From Aporrectodea caliginosa (taxonomy: Eukaryota; Annelida; Clitellata; Crassiclitellata; Lumbricidae): a stretch of 64,000 nt of DNA. Of the stretch, positions 12,190 through 23,820 are shown in pieces (position 1 is the first letter of the stretch; each line of letters begins with the position of its first letter). The stretch is taken from NCBI GenBank assembly GCA_020284085.1, contig JACEVL010000518.1, positions 660,001 through 724,000 on the forward strand, in the 5' to 3' direction. Under the pieces are notes generated by a model. It made no database searches and was not told where the DNA came from. It worked only from the letters and a program-made list of their open reading frames with translations. The translations under genes were made by a program, and so were the position numbers.

Positions 12190-12790
12190 CCGATAGGAGG
12201 AGGATCGGGCGACAGGAGGAGGAGGAGGAGGAGGAGGAGGAGGAGGGAGGAGGAGGAGGAGGAGGAGGAGGAGGAGGAGGAGGAGGAGGAAGGCAGTAGG
12301 CCTATGACAGTGAGGAGCAGGAGGAGGAGAAAGTGGTGGGGAGGAGGAGGAAGAGGACTAGAGGAAGAGGACATAGAGGAGGAGGGAGGAGGAAGAGGAC
12401 CTAGAGGAGGAGGAGGAGGAGGGGAGGAGAAGGACCTTAGAGGAGGACGAGGAGGAGCTACGCAGGAGGAGCTACAGAAAGAGGGGAAGAAGGATCTAGA
12501 GAAAGAGGGGAAGAAGGATCTAGAGAAAGAGCAGGAATGGAAGGTGGAGGAAAAACATCTAGAGGAGGATGAGGTGAATGAGAACTTATAGAGAAGAAGG
12601 CAGAGGACCTAGGAGGACGAGAAGAATGATCTAGAGGATTTAGAGGAGGAGGATTTATGGAGGAGTATTTAGAGGAGGATTTGGAGGAGCAGGCGGAGTG
12701 AGAGGAGGAGCAAGAGTATCAGAAGGCCGACCGAGGAGAATCAAGAGGAGGAGGAGGGGAGGAGGAGGAGGAGGAGGATGTAGCCGAGAG
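12190..12790. repeat. GGA-rich purine tract
   Basis: Near-perfect GGA (12215-12290), then degenerate purine sequence with a GGGGAAGAAGGATCTAGAGA unit (about 12484-12530) and scattered GAGG words. Confidence 0.9.
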
Positions 12791-12909
12791 AGCGAGGAGC
12801 GTGTGCTTTAAAAAGCAGTCAATACATGTTGGCTGTGTTATTGGGGGATTTTTATGGAAGGCTTTTCTATGCAGAACCAGTTTTCTCCTCATATATTATC
12901 AGAAAACCA

Positions 12910-13450
12910 CAGTGTGATTCTCGTTAACGATAACGATAACGAAAATGATCGTTAACGAAAATAAAATGATTTCGTTAACGATAACTATAACTAAAAAAAT
13001 ATCATTAACTATAACTATAACTATAACGAAAATAACAATAACGAAAAATTCATCTTTATTTTCGTTAATACAACAAATAAAAATAGGAAGTGCAATATGG
13101 ACGATTCGACATAAATGAGAACGAAAAAATGCGATATTTTTATTATGCAATTTTTCAGTTACTTTGGAAACTCGTGTATTCATGAAGCTGGATGCACCCA
13201 TGCTTCAACGGCTTTCAAAGCTCTGAGCAAATTGTGAAACAGCGTGTTAATACGCACAATTTTGCTCATAGCCTTAATTATTGTAGCTAAGTAGTAACTA
13301 AAATTAACTAAAATAAAAATCCATTAACTATAACTCTAACTATAACTAAAAAATAATACTAACTATAACTATAACTATAACTAAAATAAAAAACCATTAA
13401 CTATAACTGTAACTATAACTAAAATAAAATCTGTAAGGAGAATCACACTG
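12910..13450. mobile_element. hAT-type MITE with perfect 8-bp target duplication, 541 bp
   Basis: The inverted ends CAGTGTGATTCTC and GAGAATCACACTG are flanked by identical GAAAACCA (12902-12909 and 13451-13458). Subterminal regions are tandem runs of a TAACTATAACTAAA-like motif, and the 13140-13260 core is unique. It is non-coding. A second, split and inverted copy is at 46503-46790 and 48100-48265. Confidence 0.88.
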
Positions 13451-13529
13451 GAAAACCATTCGATTCATTACCTCTCGACACGACACTCTACCGACGCCCG
13501 TACATACACCATGTATACACATATACATA

Positions 13530-13539
13530 TATACACAGA

Positions 13540-13574
<35 letters not shown>

Positions 13575-13620
13575 TCAGTAGGTCAGTATATATATATATT
13601 CGTTTATTTATGTATATATA
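13530..13620. repeat. TA/TATG microsatellite
   Basis: (TA)n of about 14 units at 13542-13571, with shorter TA runs nearby. Confidence 0.85.
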
Positions 13621-13659
13621 TACTGATCTACAACACACAGAACCATTTGCATCGAGGAG

Positions 13660-13930
13660 ACATTATAGACAGATATAGACTGACAGACAGACAGAAACAG
13701 ATACAAACAGAGGGACAGATAATTAATACAGAGATAGGAAGGGACAGAATCTCACTAAAGGAGACGCAGAGAGATACAGAGATACAGAGTAAGGGACAGA
13801 CAGACAAACAGACAGCCTGAGACATACTGAGGCAGAAACAGAATCGAACTGAGGGAGATTGGAAGACAGAAACTTAGGAAGACAGATAGACAGACAGACA
13901 GACAGACACACACACACACACAGTGTGACA
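13660..13930. repeat. GACA/CAGA-rich degenerate array ending in (CA)n
   Basis: Imperfect ACAGACAG sequence with a perfect patch at 13885-13910, then (AC)n. Confidence 0.88.
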
Positions 13931-13954
13931 GAGAGAAGCATATACGATATTACT

Positions 13955-13980
13955 GGCGCTATATAAATACAATCATATAT
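13955..13980 (+). mobile_element. Minimal LINE/SINE tail
   Basis: GGCGCTATATAAATACAATC matches the 3' tail seen at 10530 and 54470. It is too short for more. Confidence 0.3.
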
Positions 13981-13984
13981 TCCT

Positions 13985-14350
13985 CATTAAGACATTAACC
14001 CTTACGTTCCGCAATCGTCAGTCAGAGGTTCCGCCCCAGTTCATCATCAAATGAAAATACCAAATTAATTATTCACAAAACGTTGAGTAATGGCAGAATT
14101 CTTAATTCTTCACAGCTCTCGGCCATTCTTGCTTTTCAATTTCATGTTGAAAAATAATTAATTATCATTATTACTTAAATGTATTGCTGCATAATTATTT
14201 CTTGAAAAATAGGACATGTAAAACGCAGAGTTTAAGATTCTGTCAAATCTACGAAAAGGATGAAAGCCTCTTCTCTTCAACCAATTGCTCATCAGAAGAA
14301 GAGAAGTCCCTTTCGCTAGCAATGAGTAGGCAGACATGGTACTGTCTGAA
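13985..14350. other. No gene recognised
   Basis: AT-rich unique sequence before SINE copy C. Confidence 0.45.
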
Positions 14351-14602
14351 GTGTTAGCTACTCAATTTTCTTAGCCTCGGCATCTGAAGGCGGGTGGCCA
14401 GTCCTCTCCCTTGCCATCTCATCTTCCCATCGACAGTGTACAATCAGTGTACTCATTATAGCTGAGCTGGCAATTGGGGTGTAGGTCTGTAGGTGGAGCA
14501 GAAAACGCAAACCAAATTTCTGCCCTGTTGGGAATTTGAACTTCTCACCTCTCGATTGCCAGTCCAGCAAAGCACACTACTAATCAGTGCATCATCGAGC
14601 TA
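14351..14602 (-). mobile_element. tRNA-derived SINE, family 1, copy C
   Basis: The minus-strand head is degenerate (AAGTTCAAATTCCC as B-box). The body and tail are complete, with ATAATGAGTACACTGATTGT, GGCAAGGGAGAGGACTGGCC and GCCGAGGCTAAGAAAATTGA. Confidence 0.78.
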
Positions 14603-14627
14603 TCAATTCCACCATAAATACCATAAT

Positions 14628-14680
14628 CACCACCACCACCACCACCACCACCACCACCATCATCATCACCACCACCAGTT
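14628..14680. repeat. (CCA)n microsatellite
   Basis: About 15 CAC/CCA units with a CATCAT interruption, directly after the SINE head. Confidence 0.9.
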
Positions 14681-14689
14681 CCTGACGCC

Positions 14690-15690
14690 AGTCGTCTGTC
14701 GGCAATGGGTACGAACAGCGATCTCCATTGTTCTTGGTCCAATGTGCCTATCAAAGTTAGTCCAAATTTCGTTGATGTCCTCCCCATTTAAATATATTGT
14801 CTAAGACGAAGACTGCATTGAGTCTTCATCTGCCTTTGTTTCTCTTTCCAACAAATCTTGCAGGTAGTATATTCCTACCAGCATTCTCATTGGAGCCCAT
14901 AGAGCAGGACCAATATTCCCATATGAGGCCCAAATGCAGTCTCTAAGAGACCCAGCTAATGCCCAAAAAATGTTGGAAGTGTTAAGTGGAATTCGGTTGA
15001 ATACATCCATATTTATTGCATAAACAACATATTTCAAATGTCTCTCGATAACAATTAAAACTAACAAATAGGTCGCAACATATTGCAGCAGAAAAAGATA
15101 TTCCTATCGTCTCATGCAGAAAATTGCAGCAGTTCAAAGTTCATTCATGCATGATAGAGCAGAACAGAGAAATATACAGAAAACATTTCAAATAGTACTA
15201 ACTAAAACTAATTCAATATTACAGCAACAACACAATAATACTCATCAATTAATTAATTAATTGCAACATCATAGGCAAATACTAAGAGAAATTCTGAAAT
15301 AGAAGACGAACATCATAAGAACTGAGTAATTGTAGTTTGCAATCCCTGATGCTATAATCTAATTTCACTTCTAAGATATCCAACATTAATGCTGCCATAA
15401 CGACCGACGATTAATGCGTCAGGCGTAAGATTAACATTCAACAGAAATAAATACTAGTATTCATTCAAGGCATGCACAGTCATCATCACGTCTGGAGAAA
15501 ATGCTTAAAGTCGTCTAAAGTTCAACCTTTCATCAATTTCAACCTGCCTAATAAACATCGGTAAAGTTGACCAGTTTGAAGTACCATGTTACACAGCTTC
15601 AACAAATATGAACCATCACACGATTTAACCATGTTCAAGATTCACAAATTTGCTCCATTTCAAAATCACAAAATCTAATACAACTGCATT
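14690..15690. other. AT-rich, no gene recognised
   Basis: No supported frame. A short AATT run lies at 15247-15262. Confidence 0.45.
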
Positions 15691-15880
15691 TGATGGATGG
15701 CCCTCCGTCTAAAGTTCAGAAGTGCATCAGACAGAACATTGATGGCGGCGCTGAGCAACTGTGCATGAAGTACTTATTCATAGTCCCTATCCAGTGACCG
15801 CCCGAATGGGGGATTGAACCCATACTCTCTGTGCTACAGGTCGAGTGCTCTACCCACTCAGCTACTCTGAGCCCCTAACG
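15690..15880 (-). mobile_element. tRNA-derived SINE, family 2, copy A
   Basis: The minus-strand head reads TAGCTGAGTGGGTAGAGCAC (A box), then GGGTTCAATCCCC (B box). The body has a TTGCTCAGCGCCGCCATCAA block. It differs in sequence from family 1. Confidence 0.72.
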
Positions 15881-16012
15881 AGTTTGAACGACTGTGGCAC
15901 TTTGAACCATCAGATATTTGACCAGAAACAACTATGATAGAATTTAACCAGTCTCAACAATTCTGACTAAAATTGAACCACCACACAATCTGAATCTTTT
16001 GCCAGCAAATGC

Positions 16013-16045
<33 letters not shown>

Positions 16046-16329
16046 CCAAGACAGAGACATATAGACAGAAGTAGAGGTTGATACAGAGAGAGGCAATTCA
16101 GAACAATGAAACAAATCCTTCAAATCAGACAAAAGCGGGAATAGAACGAAAGCATTGCAGACAATTAGATATATCTGAGTGTGGCCTTCACATGTAAGAC
16201 TCAATTGAGGCAGAGATCGCTTGAAATCTTCTACACACACAGACAACTGTATTTCCTCTGCCAGCATTTACAAATGGGCATTGATTGGATGGGATCCATA
16301 TGGACTCAAGACAGGTCCATATGGGACTA

Positions 16330-16480
16330 TCTGCGCATGCTAGCAGGGTGATATCATTGCTTTGTGTATGAATGACTTACTCAACGACCCTATATAGAGA
16401 CTGCCTTCATGAAGCTCAAACCCATATCCTCCGTGACACAGGACAAGCGCTCTAACTATTCAGCTACTCAGGCCTTGACA
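16330..16480 (-). mobile_element. tRNA-derived SINE, family 2, copy B
   Basis: The minus-strand head is TAGCTGAATAGTTAGAGCGC, followed by ATATGGGTTTGAGC, a degenerate B box. The body is diverged. Confidence 0.6.
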
Positions 16481-16484
16481 ATTA

Positions 16485-18410
16485 TAATCATCCAGCAGTG
16501 GATGACCATTAGATATACAGGACCAGACACTCCTTCATAAATTCACTCAGAAGTTAACTCTGCTCATTTTTAAACGGGTTTAAAGCACCAACCATTTAAT
16601 TTTCAAACTGAATTTCCTAGCAGTGGACTCGCTTTTACACCTTAACCCGTCAAACAGATGGATCCTAAACATCTGCATTTCAATAAAACTCTTACAATTA
16701 TTAATAATTTACCTTAAAATTGCTGACAATGAAACACAAACGAACAAGAAAACGTCAGCTCATCTCATTCGTAATTAAGACACAACCCAACGATTAAAAC
16801 TATTTCGTAGTATATATTGTCAACACACAATGTTTTAAAGACTGTACAAAAATAGAATCCAAGAACAGGATTAAAACCTGGAATGGCTCCACACAACATC
16901 CAATCAACCCAAACTAATGAGGAGATGAAAAGACCGAGACATTTACAAATATAGCTTAAAATGTACTTTTGATGCACTTGCACTGACAGTTGACAGCGTA
17001 TGGCATCGTAGATGTAGCAAGACACTGACAATGCTATAGAAGTTGTAATTAGAATTACATCTTAGACCAGGTCCAGTTAGAAAGCATCTGGACTGTAAGA
17101 AGTCGAAAAACCCATTGAAATGACAATTGCTGATTCTGCTTTAAAACTCTTTGAAGAGACATGTCAGCCAAATGACAAACAATAAATTTCACAATAAATT
17201 CAACACTGAACATGAAGTAAATGTTCATCATGATGTATGAACTCATCATTCCAACCAATCTTATTCAATGTGATAGAATGTTTATGTCAAAGAACTATCT
17301 CTCAACTCAACTCTGCTCTCCTCCTCAGATCAGAGATGAAACCACAGACTCAACACTAACGACTCTAAAACGCTCGTTCACTCATTATGCTCAACTCAAC
17401 AAACAACTCGCAGTAAACATTTAAAAACATCACTCAGTAACTACTGACTTGCACATCTTACATTAGTAATAATAATAATTATAATAAATAATAATGAAAA
17501 TTGTACTACACAAAATAACATCATCATGATCATTAGAAACATTCTCTAAGCAATGACACAAACCTCTGCTTTTGATCTCTCCATGTCTCTTTCTCTCTCT
17601 TCCTCCGTCTCTCTCATTGCTTTTTTGCCTCTCTGTCGTTCTGTCTCTCTCTGTATTCCTCTCTCTCTTTGCCTCTTTCTGTCTCTGTATCTTTATGTCT
17701 TGCTCAGTGTCTCTATCTCTCTCTGACCATTAAGTAAGCAAACAAATGAATACAAGGATAGTTACAGACAATGTTAAACAGACGTACTTCTAAGAAGACA
17801 GAATGACCAAATGATGAATCACAAGAAACACTTCATGACGATCTTCCTTAACATCTGGCTAGTGCTCTTAACTGAAGATTCAATCTTTACACAAATTCTC
17901 TCAACTGAATACATTAACCTCATCAGTAAATAAAAGCCGCAGTGCTAGTAACTGCCAAAAGAAATTCTGGTTTAAATATAGCGCCATCTATGTACACACA
18001 GACATCATCTATCTCTCTGTCAAAAATATACATCAACAAGGAAAACGGCGATTCCTGAATTCCACGCTAAAACAAACGTCTGCTGAACAAAGAGAAGATA
18101 GGACGAAGGCAGATATCAACGCAGCCAATGTCAGCATCAACATCCAAAGTCTAAGGCATCGTAAAATAACCACAGTCTAACCGATTCATTTAGTGACTCT
18201 CTCAACAGGTCCTATTTACTTCAATGGCCTCAGACATACATACTTACATACGTACATAAGAGTTGCAATGATCAGCACATATTGACATATGAAGAGACAC
18301 CTTCACAGGAACACAATGCATCCATATGCACGGAAAGACACAATTAACAGAAGTGATCTGCAAATGGAAAATTATGCAGTTTGTCAATACAAGTATACAT
18401 CATTAAACCT
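16485..18410. other. AT-rich, no gene recognised
   Basis: It holds a CT-rich patch with TCTCTCTGT-like words (17580-17730) and scattered short open frames without splice or family support. It lies downstream of the SERTA gene, but too far to call 3' UTR with confidence. Confidence 0.45.
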
Positions 18411-18420
18411 TCTCTTCCCT

Positions 18421-18568
18421 GTCCCTCTGGTCCTTTGTTTGTGTCTGTCTGTCTGGTCCTTTGTCTGTTTGTTTGTGTCCCTCTGGTCCTTTGTTTGTGT
18501 CTGTCTGTCTGGTCCTTTGCCTGTTTGTTTGTGTCCCTCTGGTCCTTTGTTTGTGTCTGTCTGTCTTG
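18421..18568. repeat. 56-bp tandem repeat
   Basis: The unit contains GTCCCTCTGGTCCTTTG and GTCTGTCTGTCTGG; starts at 18421, 18477 and 18533. Confidence 0.85.
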
Positions 18569-18649
18569 CAACATATCAACTGGGTCTTTTGGTGATTTTA
18601 TCAGCCGGCATAAACCTCACAAGCGACCACTGAGCTATGGCTATCAAGT

Positions 18650-18882
18650 ATCAGTCACTTCGGTTTTCTTATCCTCGGTATATGAGAGTGGGTGGCTAGC
18701 CCTTTCCCTTGCCACATCATTTTCCAACTGACAGTGTACAGTCAGTGTACTCATTATAGCTGAGTTGGCTAGGAGGCAGAGGTGGAGCAGAAATCTCCAA
18801 ACAAATCTCTGTCCTGGTGGGATTCGAACATCTGACCTCTCGATTGACAGTCCAGCATGCTAACCACAACTGACTACAAAGC
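18650..18882 (-). mobile_element. tRNA-derived SINE, family 1, copy D
   Basis: The minus-strand copy has B-box-like GTTCGAATCCC, the GAGTACACTGACTGTACACT block, and a tail with CCGAGGATAAGAAAACCGAA. Confidence 0.75.
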
Positions 18883-18884
18883 CA

Positions 18885-19620
18885 AACTGATAATCTTGCC
18901 ATAAATAACTTCAACCTGTCAATTCAATCAGTTTTGAACTTGTTTCTTGTGAATAATTTATGGAAACACAATTTCACCGAAACTGCAACTGATTAATAAG
19001 ACTAAAGAGAGAACATTCAAAAGCTAAACATAATCATGATAGCAGAATTAAACCGTCACAAAACAACAAAACATCCGATTTGATTGAGATTTGATTCAAG
19101 ACATTACTATGGCTAATGGATATTTTCAAATAACCAAGAAAACCCAGCAGTTGACTTAACAAAACACAGTCAATAAAAGAGCAGAAAAACCTGCTTTTGA
19201 GCACAATCAAACGACTGTCTGACATGAGCTGAAATTGCTCAGAAATCTAATTACTTTAAGAGTTACACGTTACATGTAAGAGTTTTACATGTTGTTAAGA
19301 TTGTTCTGGAATGTGGCTCATAACTCCGAGTAAAATTCCGAGAGCCATAGATCCGAAAACTACCATGGCATCTGGCAAAGACCCTCCGCTCCAGAAAGAA
19401 CTCAATGCAGTATAAGCATGTGACAGAATACTTGTCTCTGGGTTCCTACACAGCCACTAACATAAACAGCTGTGACAAATGACAACAAACAGCCAAGTCA
19501 CCAATTCAGATTTGTAAATAAATTCGAAATACATTAGGTAGAAACGAACAACAAGTAATAGAGCCAACTGAAAGCAAGAAACTGAATCTTTGGTATTACT
19601 ATTAATATGCATTTATTAAG
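18885..19620. other. No gene recognised
   Basis: AT-rich unique sequence with no supported frame. Confidence 0.4.
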
Positions 19621-19624
19621 CTCC

Positions 19625-19765
19625 ATTACCTAAAAACGAAGCATCAACGACAGTGCTGAGCAATTGTGAGTGAAATGCTCGCTCAAGGTCCCTAGGCTTG
19701 ACCCCATACTCTCTGCCGTTACAAGGCAACCGCCCCCTGACGACCATTTGGCTACCATGGGATAT
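19625..19765 (-). mobile_element. tRNA-derived SINE, family 2, copy C
   Basis: On the minus strand a decayed head (AGAGTATGGGGTCAAGCC) is followed by the shared body CACAATTGCTCAGCACTGTC and a GATGCTTCGTTTTTAGGTAA tail. Confidence 0.6.
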
Positions 19766-20134
19766 GGTAGCCTACCCTGAAGTCTTAACGTGGATGGAAA
19801 GGGTCCGTCAGGAAGTCGACGATTCCCAAGGTACTTAAAACGATTTGCCACTTCAACAAAATGCATCAAATCTATCAACAATGACATTGATACCGACTGA
19901 CATAGCAGCAAATTTACAATTGAATAATATTGCTAAACGCTAAAATAGGTTCATGTAAAAAATTGTTCCTTGGAGAAGGACCGTTATATCCAACGACAAA
20001 ACACTGACTTAAAATCCAAATATCTAACGTCCATTGCTCTGAATCAGAGACGTTTCACGCAATCATAGAAACACTAGCGCCCAAAAGCTATAAATAATTA
20101 ACGGCACATATGATCTCCTATTGGTGGTTCAACA

Positions 20135-20866
20135 TCAATTTTCTAGCACTTGCATTAGGCTGTCTAGATCTGCAATGCCGCCGTGATAATCGCCCAAGGC
20201 ACTGAAGCAAGATGTCGATTGGACGCCCAGAAGAAACTCTCGATCAATGGACATGTTGATATCGGACAGATCGTTACTTGCAAACGACTCCAGACACGAA
20301 CAGTCAATATCTGCAAAATTATCGTGCTCCCTGGAAAGCCCTGCCAGGGTTTTGGACAGACCGTTCTCCACTTTTCCATGAGACGTTGACTCCAGCGCAG
20401 TCTGATGCGACGAGAGTATACCGGCGCCTGGATTTGACGGCAGATATGTACTGAGCATGATTAATGAAGACGGTTCCTCATTCGTTTCATCGACCGCCAT
20501 ACCTGACTCCTTTCCTGAATCGAAATCTTCTTCATTTGGATCGTCTGCAGGCGCTCTTTCGTCTTCCGAGAGGAAAACCGCAACCGGAGCGTTCTGGAGG
20601 CAGAACAACGTTTCAAGCGGGTTGTCGTCAAACGCACTATCAACCGATTTGTCTTCAACCACAACCGCCTCATTTGCATACGATGCCTCTCTGTGAAGCT
20701 CTTCTGCGATGCGATGAAGCGTCTTGACGATGAGCAGCGATCGCCATAACGACGGCTCAACCGGCTTTGGAGAACTCATCTGCAGTTTTCCTATGGAGAT
20801 GTTAAAGACAAGACTCCTCGCTTCCGAATAGCTCGTCGCGTACGTTTCCTCAAACTTTCGCTTCAT
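20135..20866 (-). CDS. SERTAD: SERTA-domain protein (SERTAD/Taranis-like)
   Basis: This 243-residue open frame encodes a small nuclear transcriptional co-regulator. The SERTA domain is at about residues 14-60: EARSLVFNISIGKLQ, then EPSLWRSLLIVKTLHRIAEE, matching the family pattern of FNIS..KL followed by EPSLRRSVLI.NTLR.I..E. The middle is acidic and Ser-rich. The C-terminus is acidic with hydrophobics (FADIDCSCLESF and DLDSLMQVLEN), like the family's C-terminal activation motif. Known relatives bind PHD/bromodomain factors, cyclin-dependent kinase 4 or E2F/DP, or act with trithorax genes. An acceptor (ttttcttacag, ending at 20874) lies 7 bases before the ATG, so a non-coding 5' exon is expected upstream, as in vertebrate SERTAD genes. 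A candidate AATAAA on the minus strand is at 19612-19617. The upstream exon was not found. Confidence 0.88.
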   Translation of the reverse strand: MKRKFEETYATSYSEARSLVFNISIGKLQMSSPKPVEPSLWRSLLIVKTLHRIAEELHREASYANEAVVVEDKSVDSAFDDNPLETLFCLQNAPVAVFLSEDERAPADDPNEEDFDSGKESGMAVDETNEEPSSLIMLSTYLPSNPGAGILSSHQTALESTSHGKVENGLSKTLAGLSREHDNFADIDCSCLESFASNDLSDINMSIDREFLLGVQSTSCFSALGDYHGGIADLDSLMQVLEN

Positions 20867-20873
20867 TATTGAG

Positions 20874-21900
20874 CTGTAAGAAAATCACATGGAATGTTTG
20901 AATTTGATAAAACAATTAAAAAGGTTCCACTCTTTGTCACCAATTAAGCTGCACTTAACGATATCTAAATACCAATCTTACGGACTGATCTTCTGGATAT
21001 GTGACCTGATTTAATACGGATTGGTTTTGGTTGATGTATCGTGCATTAGATACTGGCACAACAGAAGTTACTAATTACAACAACAGCTGTTATGAATGAA
21101 ACTGAGCATTGGTTCCATATCAGTTAGTGTGGATTCGCTAACATAAATTTGTCGGACAACATGCCTCATGACACCGAGTGTAAACCAGACCATGATAATG
21201 CAGAAAAAGTCAGCATTTAGCACTACATGCAGTGCAGTGCTAAATACTGACTTCTATGCAACATCATCAGATAAAGGTAAGAAGTTAAAAAGGCAAGAAA
21301 TTAAGAAGGTAAGAATGTAAGAAATTAAGAAGGTAAGAATGTAAGAAATTAAGAAGGTAAGAAATTAAGATGAATGTCATTTAGTAAGAACACCAAGTGA
21401 TGATTTATCATGATCCCAGTCTTCTTATAGAGTCATGAAACTGCATCTTGAGATTTGGGGTGACGGTCACACAATAGAGAATAAATGAACTTCCAACGTA
21501 CACCCACAAATCTACTCTTGGCCCACGCAAGTCATGTGCGGCTGGCTGTCATATGATAAGAGGAAAATTGATGACTGCTCTGCTGCTATTTCCTTCTACT
21601 TTGTATGAAAAAGAAACAATAGGAGCGCTCTCTATAACTCTCATAAAACGTCATTTGTCACTTGATGAAAACTGACAAATTTACTATTAACCAGAAAGAC
21701 ATAACAATGCTGTCTCTGGTCATCAGCCGCAAAGAATCATCGCATAACAAGGTTGCGCTGCAATGAGTTAATTTTCTTATGTTGAGCTTAATTTGGGATC
21801 CATATTCCCCCCACCATCATATTATAAATGATTAAGCATCTAATAATAAGTCTCTGGAATATTTCCAACTATCAACAGTTTTCACACTTAAAGAGCCATT
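20874..21900. other. Upstream/intron region of the SERTA gene
   Basis: A good acceptor abuts the coding exon. A 26-bp tandem repeat (unit with AAGAAATTAAGAAGGTAAGA) lies at about 21285-21370. The 5' non-coding exon was not identified. Confidence 0.5.
20990..21090 (+). mobile_element. Fragment of an interspersed repeat shared with 29200-29285
   Basis: TTAATACGGATTGGTTTTGG, a TTGATGTATCGTGCATTAGA block and AGTTACTAAT recur in the same order at 29200-29285. It lies just upstream of the SERTA gene. Confidence 0.5.
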
Positions 21901-21909
21901 CAAAGTGGA

Positions 21910-22145
21910 TGGGAGGGTGCGCAATAGTCAAGTGGTAAGAGTGCTGGACTGTCAAACAAGAGGTCGCGGGTTCAAATCCCTTCAGGGCAGAAATCTGTTT
22001 CAAGATTTCTGCTCCACCCGCAACCTCTGGTCAACTCAGCTATAATGGCCATAAACTGTCAGTGGAACTAAGAGATGGCGAGGGAGAGGACTGACCACCC
22101 GCACTAATATGCCGAGGCTAAGAAAATGAAGTCGCTGACATCTCA
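21910..22145 (+). mobile_element. tRNA-derived SINE, family 1, copy E (best preserved)
   Basis: The head is TAGTCAAGTGGTAAGAGTGC, then GGTCGCGGGTTCAAATCCC, both close to Pol III A and B boxes. The body has CTCAGCTATAATGG and GGCGAGGGAGAGGACTGACC, and the tail ATGCCGAGGCTAAGAAAATG. Confidence 0.82.
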
Positions 22146-22148
22146 TAC

Positions 22149-22369
22149 TGGAGCTGTACTGATTAATCGGCCATACTCATAATCAGACCGATTGACATCC
22201 CGCTGCGGCCTGTGAAAATGCTGAAATAATAGGTTTGTGTTTCGGAACCTAACATTTTACTAAACAAAATAATGAAATAATCAGTCTCATAATCGGTATT
22301 GGCTATTTTAATAATCAGCTGTACGCGGTATCAGCATAATCGGCATAAAGTGATATCGGCACAGCTCCA
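22149..22369. mobile_element. Putative MITE with TGGAGCTGT termini
   Basis: It begins TGGAGCTGTACTGATTAATC and ends ATCGGCACAGCTCCA, giving imperfect inverted ends rich in an ATCGGC word that recurs inside. No convincing target duplication is visible, so the class is open. It lies directly between a SINE and another MITE. Confidence 0.45.
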
Positions 22370-22377
22370 TTTCCTAG

Positions 22378-22514
22378 CCAGGGTTAGCTAATTACAGTTA
22401 CTATGTAACATCTGTTAACTTTAAGCAAGGAGTTCAGTTTATTCAACCGTCTTATTTGTAGAATGAGAAGAAGAGGATGTTACATAGTAACTGTAATTAG
22501 TAACTTAGCGCTGG
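22378..22514. mobile_element. Short foldback MITE, 137 bp
   Basis: Inverted arms of about 38 bp (TACAGTTACTATGTAACATC on the left, its complement at about 22475-22500) surround a 50-bp loop, with CCAGGG and GCGCTGG outermost. Flanking 8-mers match only 5 of 8. A strong hairpin is predicted. Confidence 0.65.
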
Positions 22515-22595
22515 GTTTCTAAAACATAAGGAATCAACCAAAGGTACATGAAAACCAATTCATAATGAAGTTGCTATCCAAAAGATCAGTCCACC

Positions 22596-22597
22596 AT

Positions 22598-22675
<78 letters not shown>

Positions 22676-22676
22676 A
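22596..22676. repeat. (GACA)n microsatellite, about 20 units
   Basis: A perfect tetranucleotide array. Confidence 0.97.
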
Positions 22677-22679
22677 CCA

Positions 22680-23230
22680 GCCATGGTGGACGTTGCACAC
22701 AAGACAAAGCATCAAGACAGTCACTTAGGTGTTAGCCTCTGCGGACCAATCATCTACAAGCGGACGTCAGTGATGAAATGGAATTTCACTGAATCATGGT
22801 TTTCAGAAAAGATGCAGTGTCACCGAATCGGGGTGCGTGCATAGCGAACCCTAAAAACCCCAATCTCTGAAAGTGAATTTCCACCAGACCCGAATTCTAT
22901 TTTCAAAGTGAAAACAAAATTATTTGCACAAATCTAACTTTGGGATACTATAATAGTAATACGATAATATTTAGGCGATCGAACGACTACTTCGTACTAG
23001 ATTGTTGGATTTCAAACGCTTGGTAGAAAACAACTGTTTTCGAGAACTGACCAATTTTGCTGGAAATTCAATATTACATTTTTATCGGATCTTCCCTTGA
23101 TATCTCTGGAAAATCCCTCTGACAGGACAAAGCGCTTGTAAATAAGCTGGTGCCCTGCACTTAGTTTAAGAGTAGCACCAGAAATTTCTAGTTTACGATT
23201 CCAATTCGTCACATTCGGGTAAGCGTAGCG
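22680..23230. other. No gene recognised
   Basis: Unique sequence before the inverted-repeat element; no supported coding frame. Confidence 0.4.
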
Positions 23231-23543
23231 CTTCTGCGGCGGAAAATTCATATCAAATTCCGCCACGCAATGCATGAAGAAATTACTTCTGCGGCGGGAA
23301 GTTTTTAACATTCTATCTAATGACGACACTAACCCTAACCGACCGTCACAACGCCTAACCCAACCCTAACTGACCCTCACGAGGCCTAACATGTCCCAAA
23401 CCGACCATCACGACGCCAATTGATAGGAAGTAACGCATTTTCAAGAATGCGCATGCACTGAAGGATACGCATGCGCAGAGGTCTTCCGCCGCGAAATTGT
23501 GTCGAAAATATTACTTATGGCGCGGAATTTTCTGTCGCAGAAG
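23231..23543. repeat. Inverted-repeat element with CTTCTGCGGCGG ends
   Basis: It starts CTTCTGCGGCGGAAAATTC and ends GAATTTTCTGTCGCAGAAG. Internal copies of CTTCTGCGGCGG occur in both directions (about 23286 and 23483). It includes CCTAAC-rich sequence (23331-23400). It could be a MITE, but no target duplication was seen. Confidence 0.45.
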
Positions 23544-23820
23544 ATTTGTCCTTTGGGGAATCTGGTCACTGAGGCGATTTGGGGAAGACCCCCCCCCCCA
23601 TTGGGACCATTGGGACGAGTGATCTAATCGACCAATGTCATCATTACAAGAAACCGAATAACTAACCGTTTAAGTTGTATGTATTAAAAATACCAAAATA
23701 CTGTATCTGTAAATAAATATTAATTCTTCTTTCATATAAGCATAAACATAAAACGAAATTAAATATAATCTAAGAAATTTCCAAACATTCAACCACTACA
23801 TGCAGCGGCCATCTTGTAAA

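Noticed and set aside
21910..21990. A functional tRNA gene
   Set aside because: A and B boxes are present, but the cloverleaf is imperfect and the same body and tail recur in other copies, so it is a SINE head.
23331..23400. CCCTAA-like words suggesting an interstitial telomere
   Set aside because: Only a few scattered CCTAAC words, no regular TTAGGG array, inside an inverted-repeat element.
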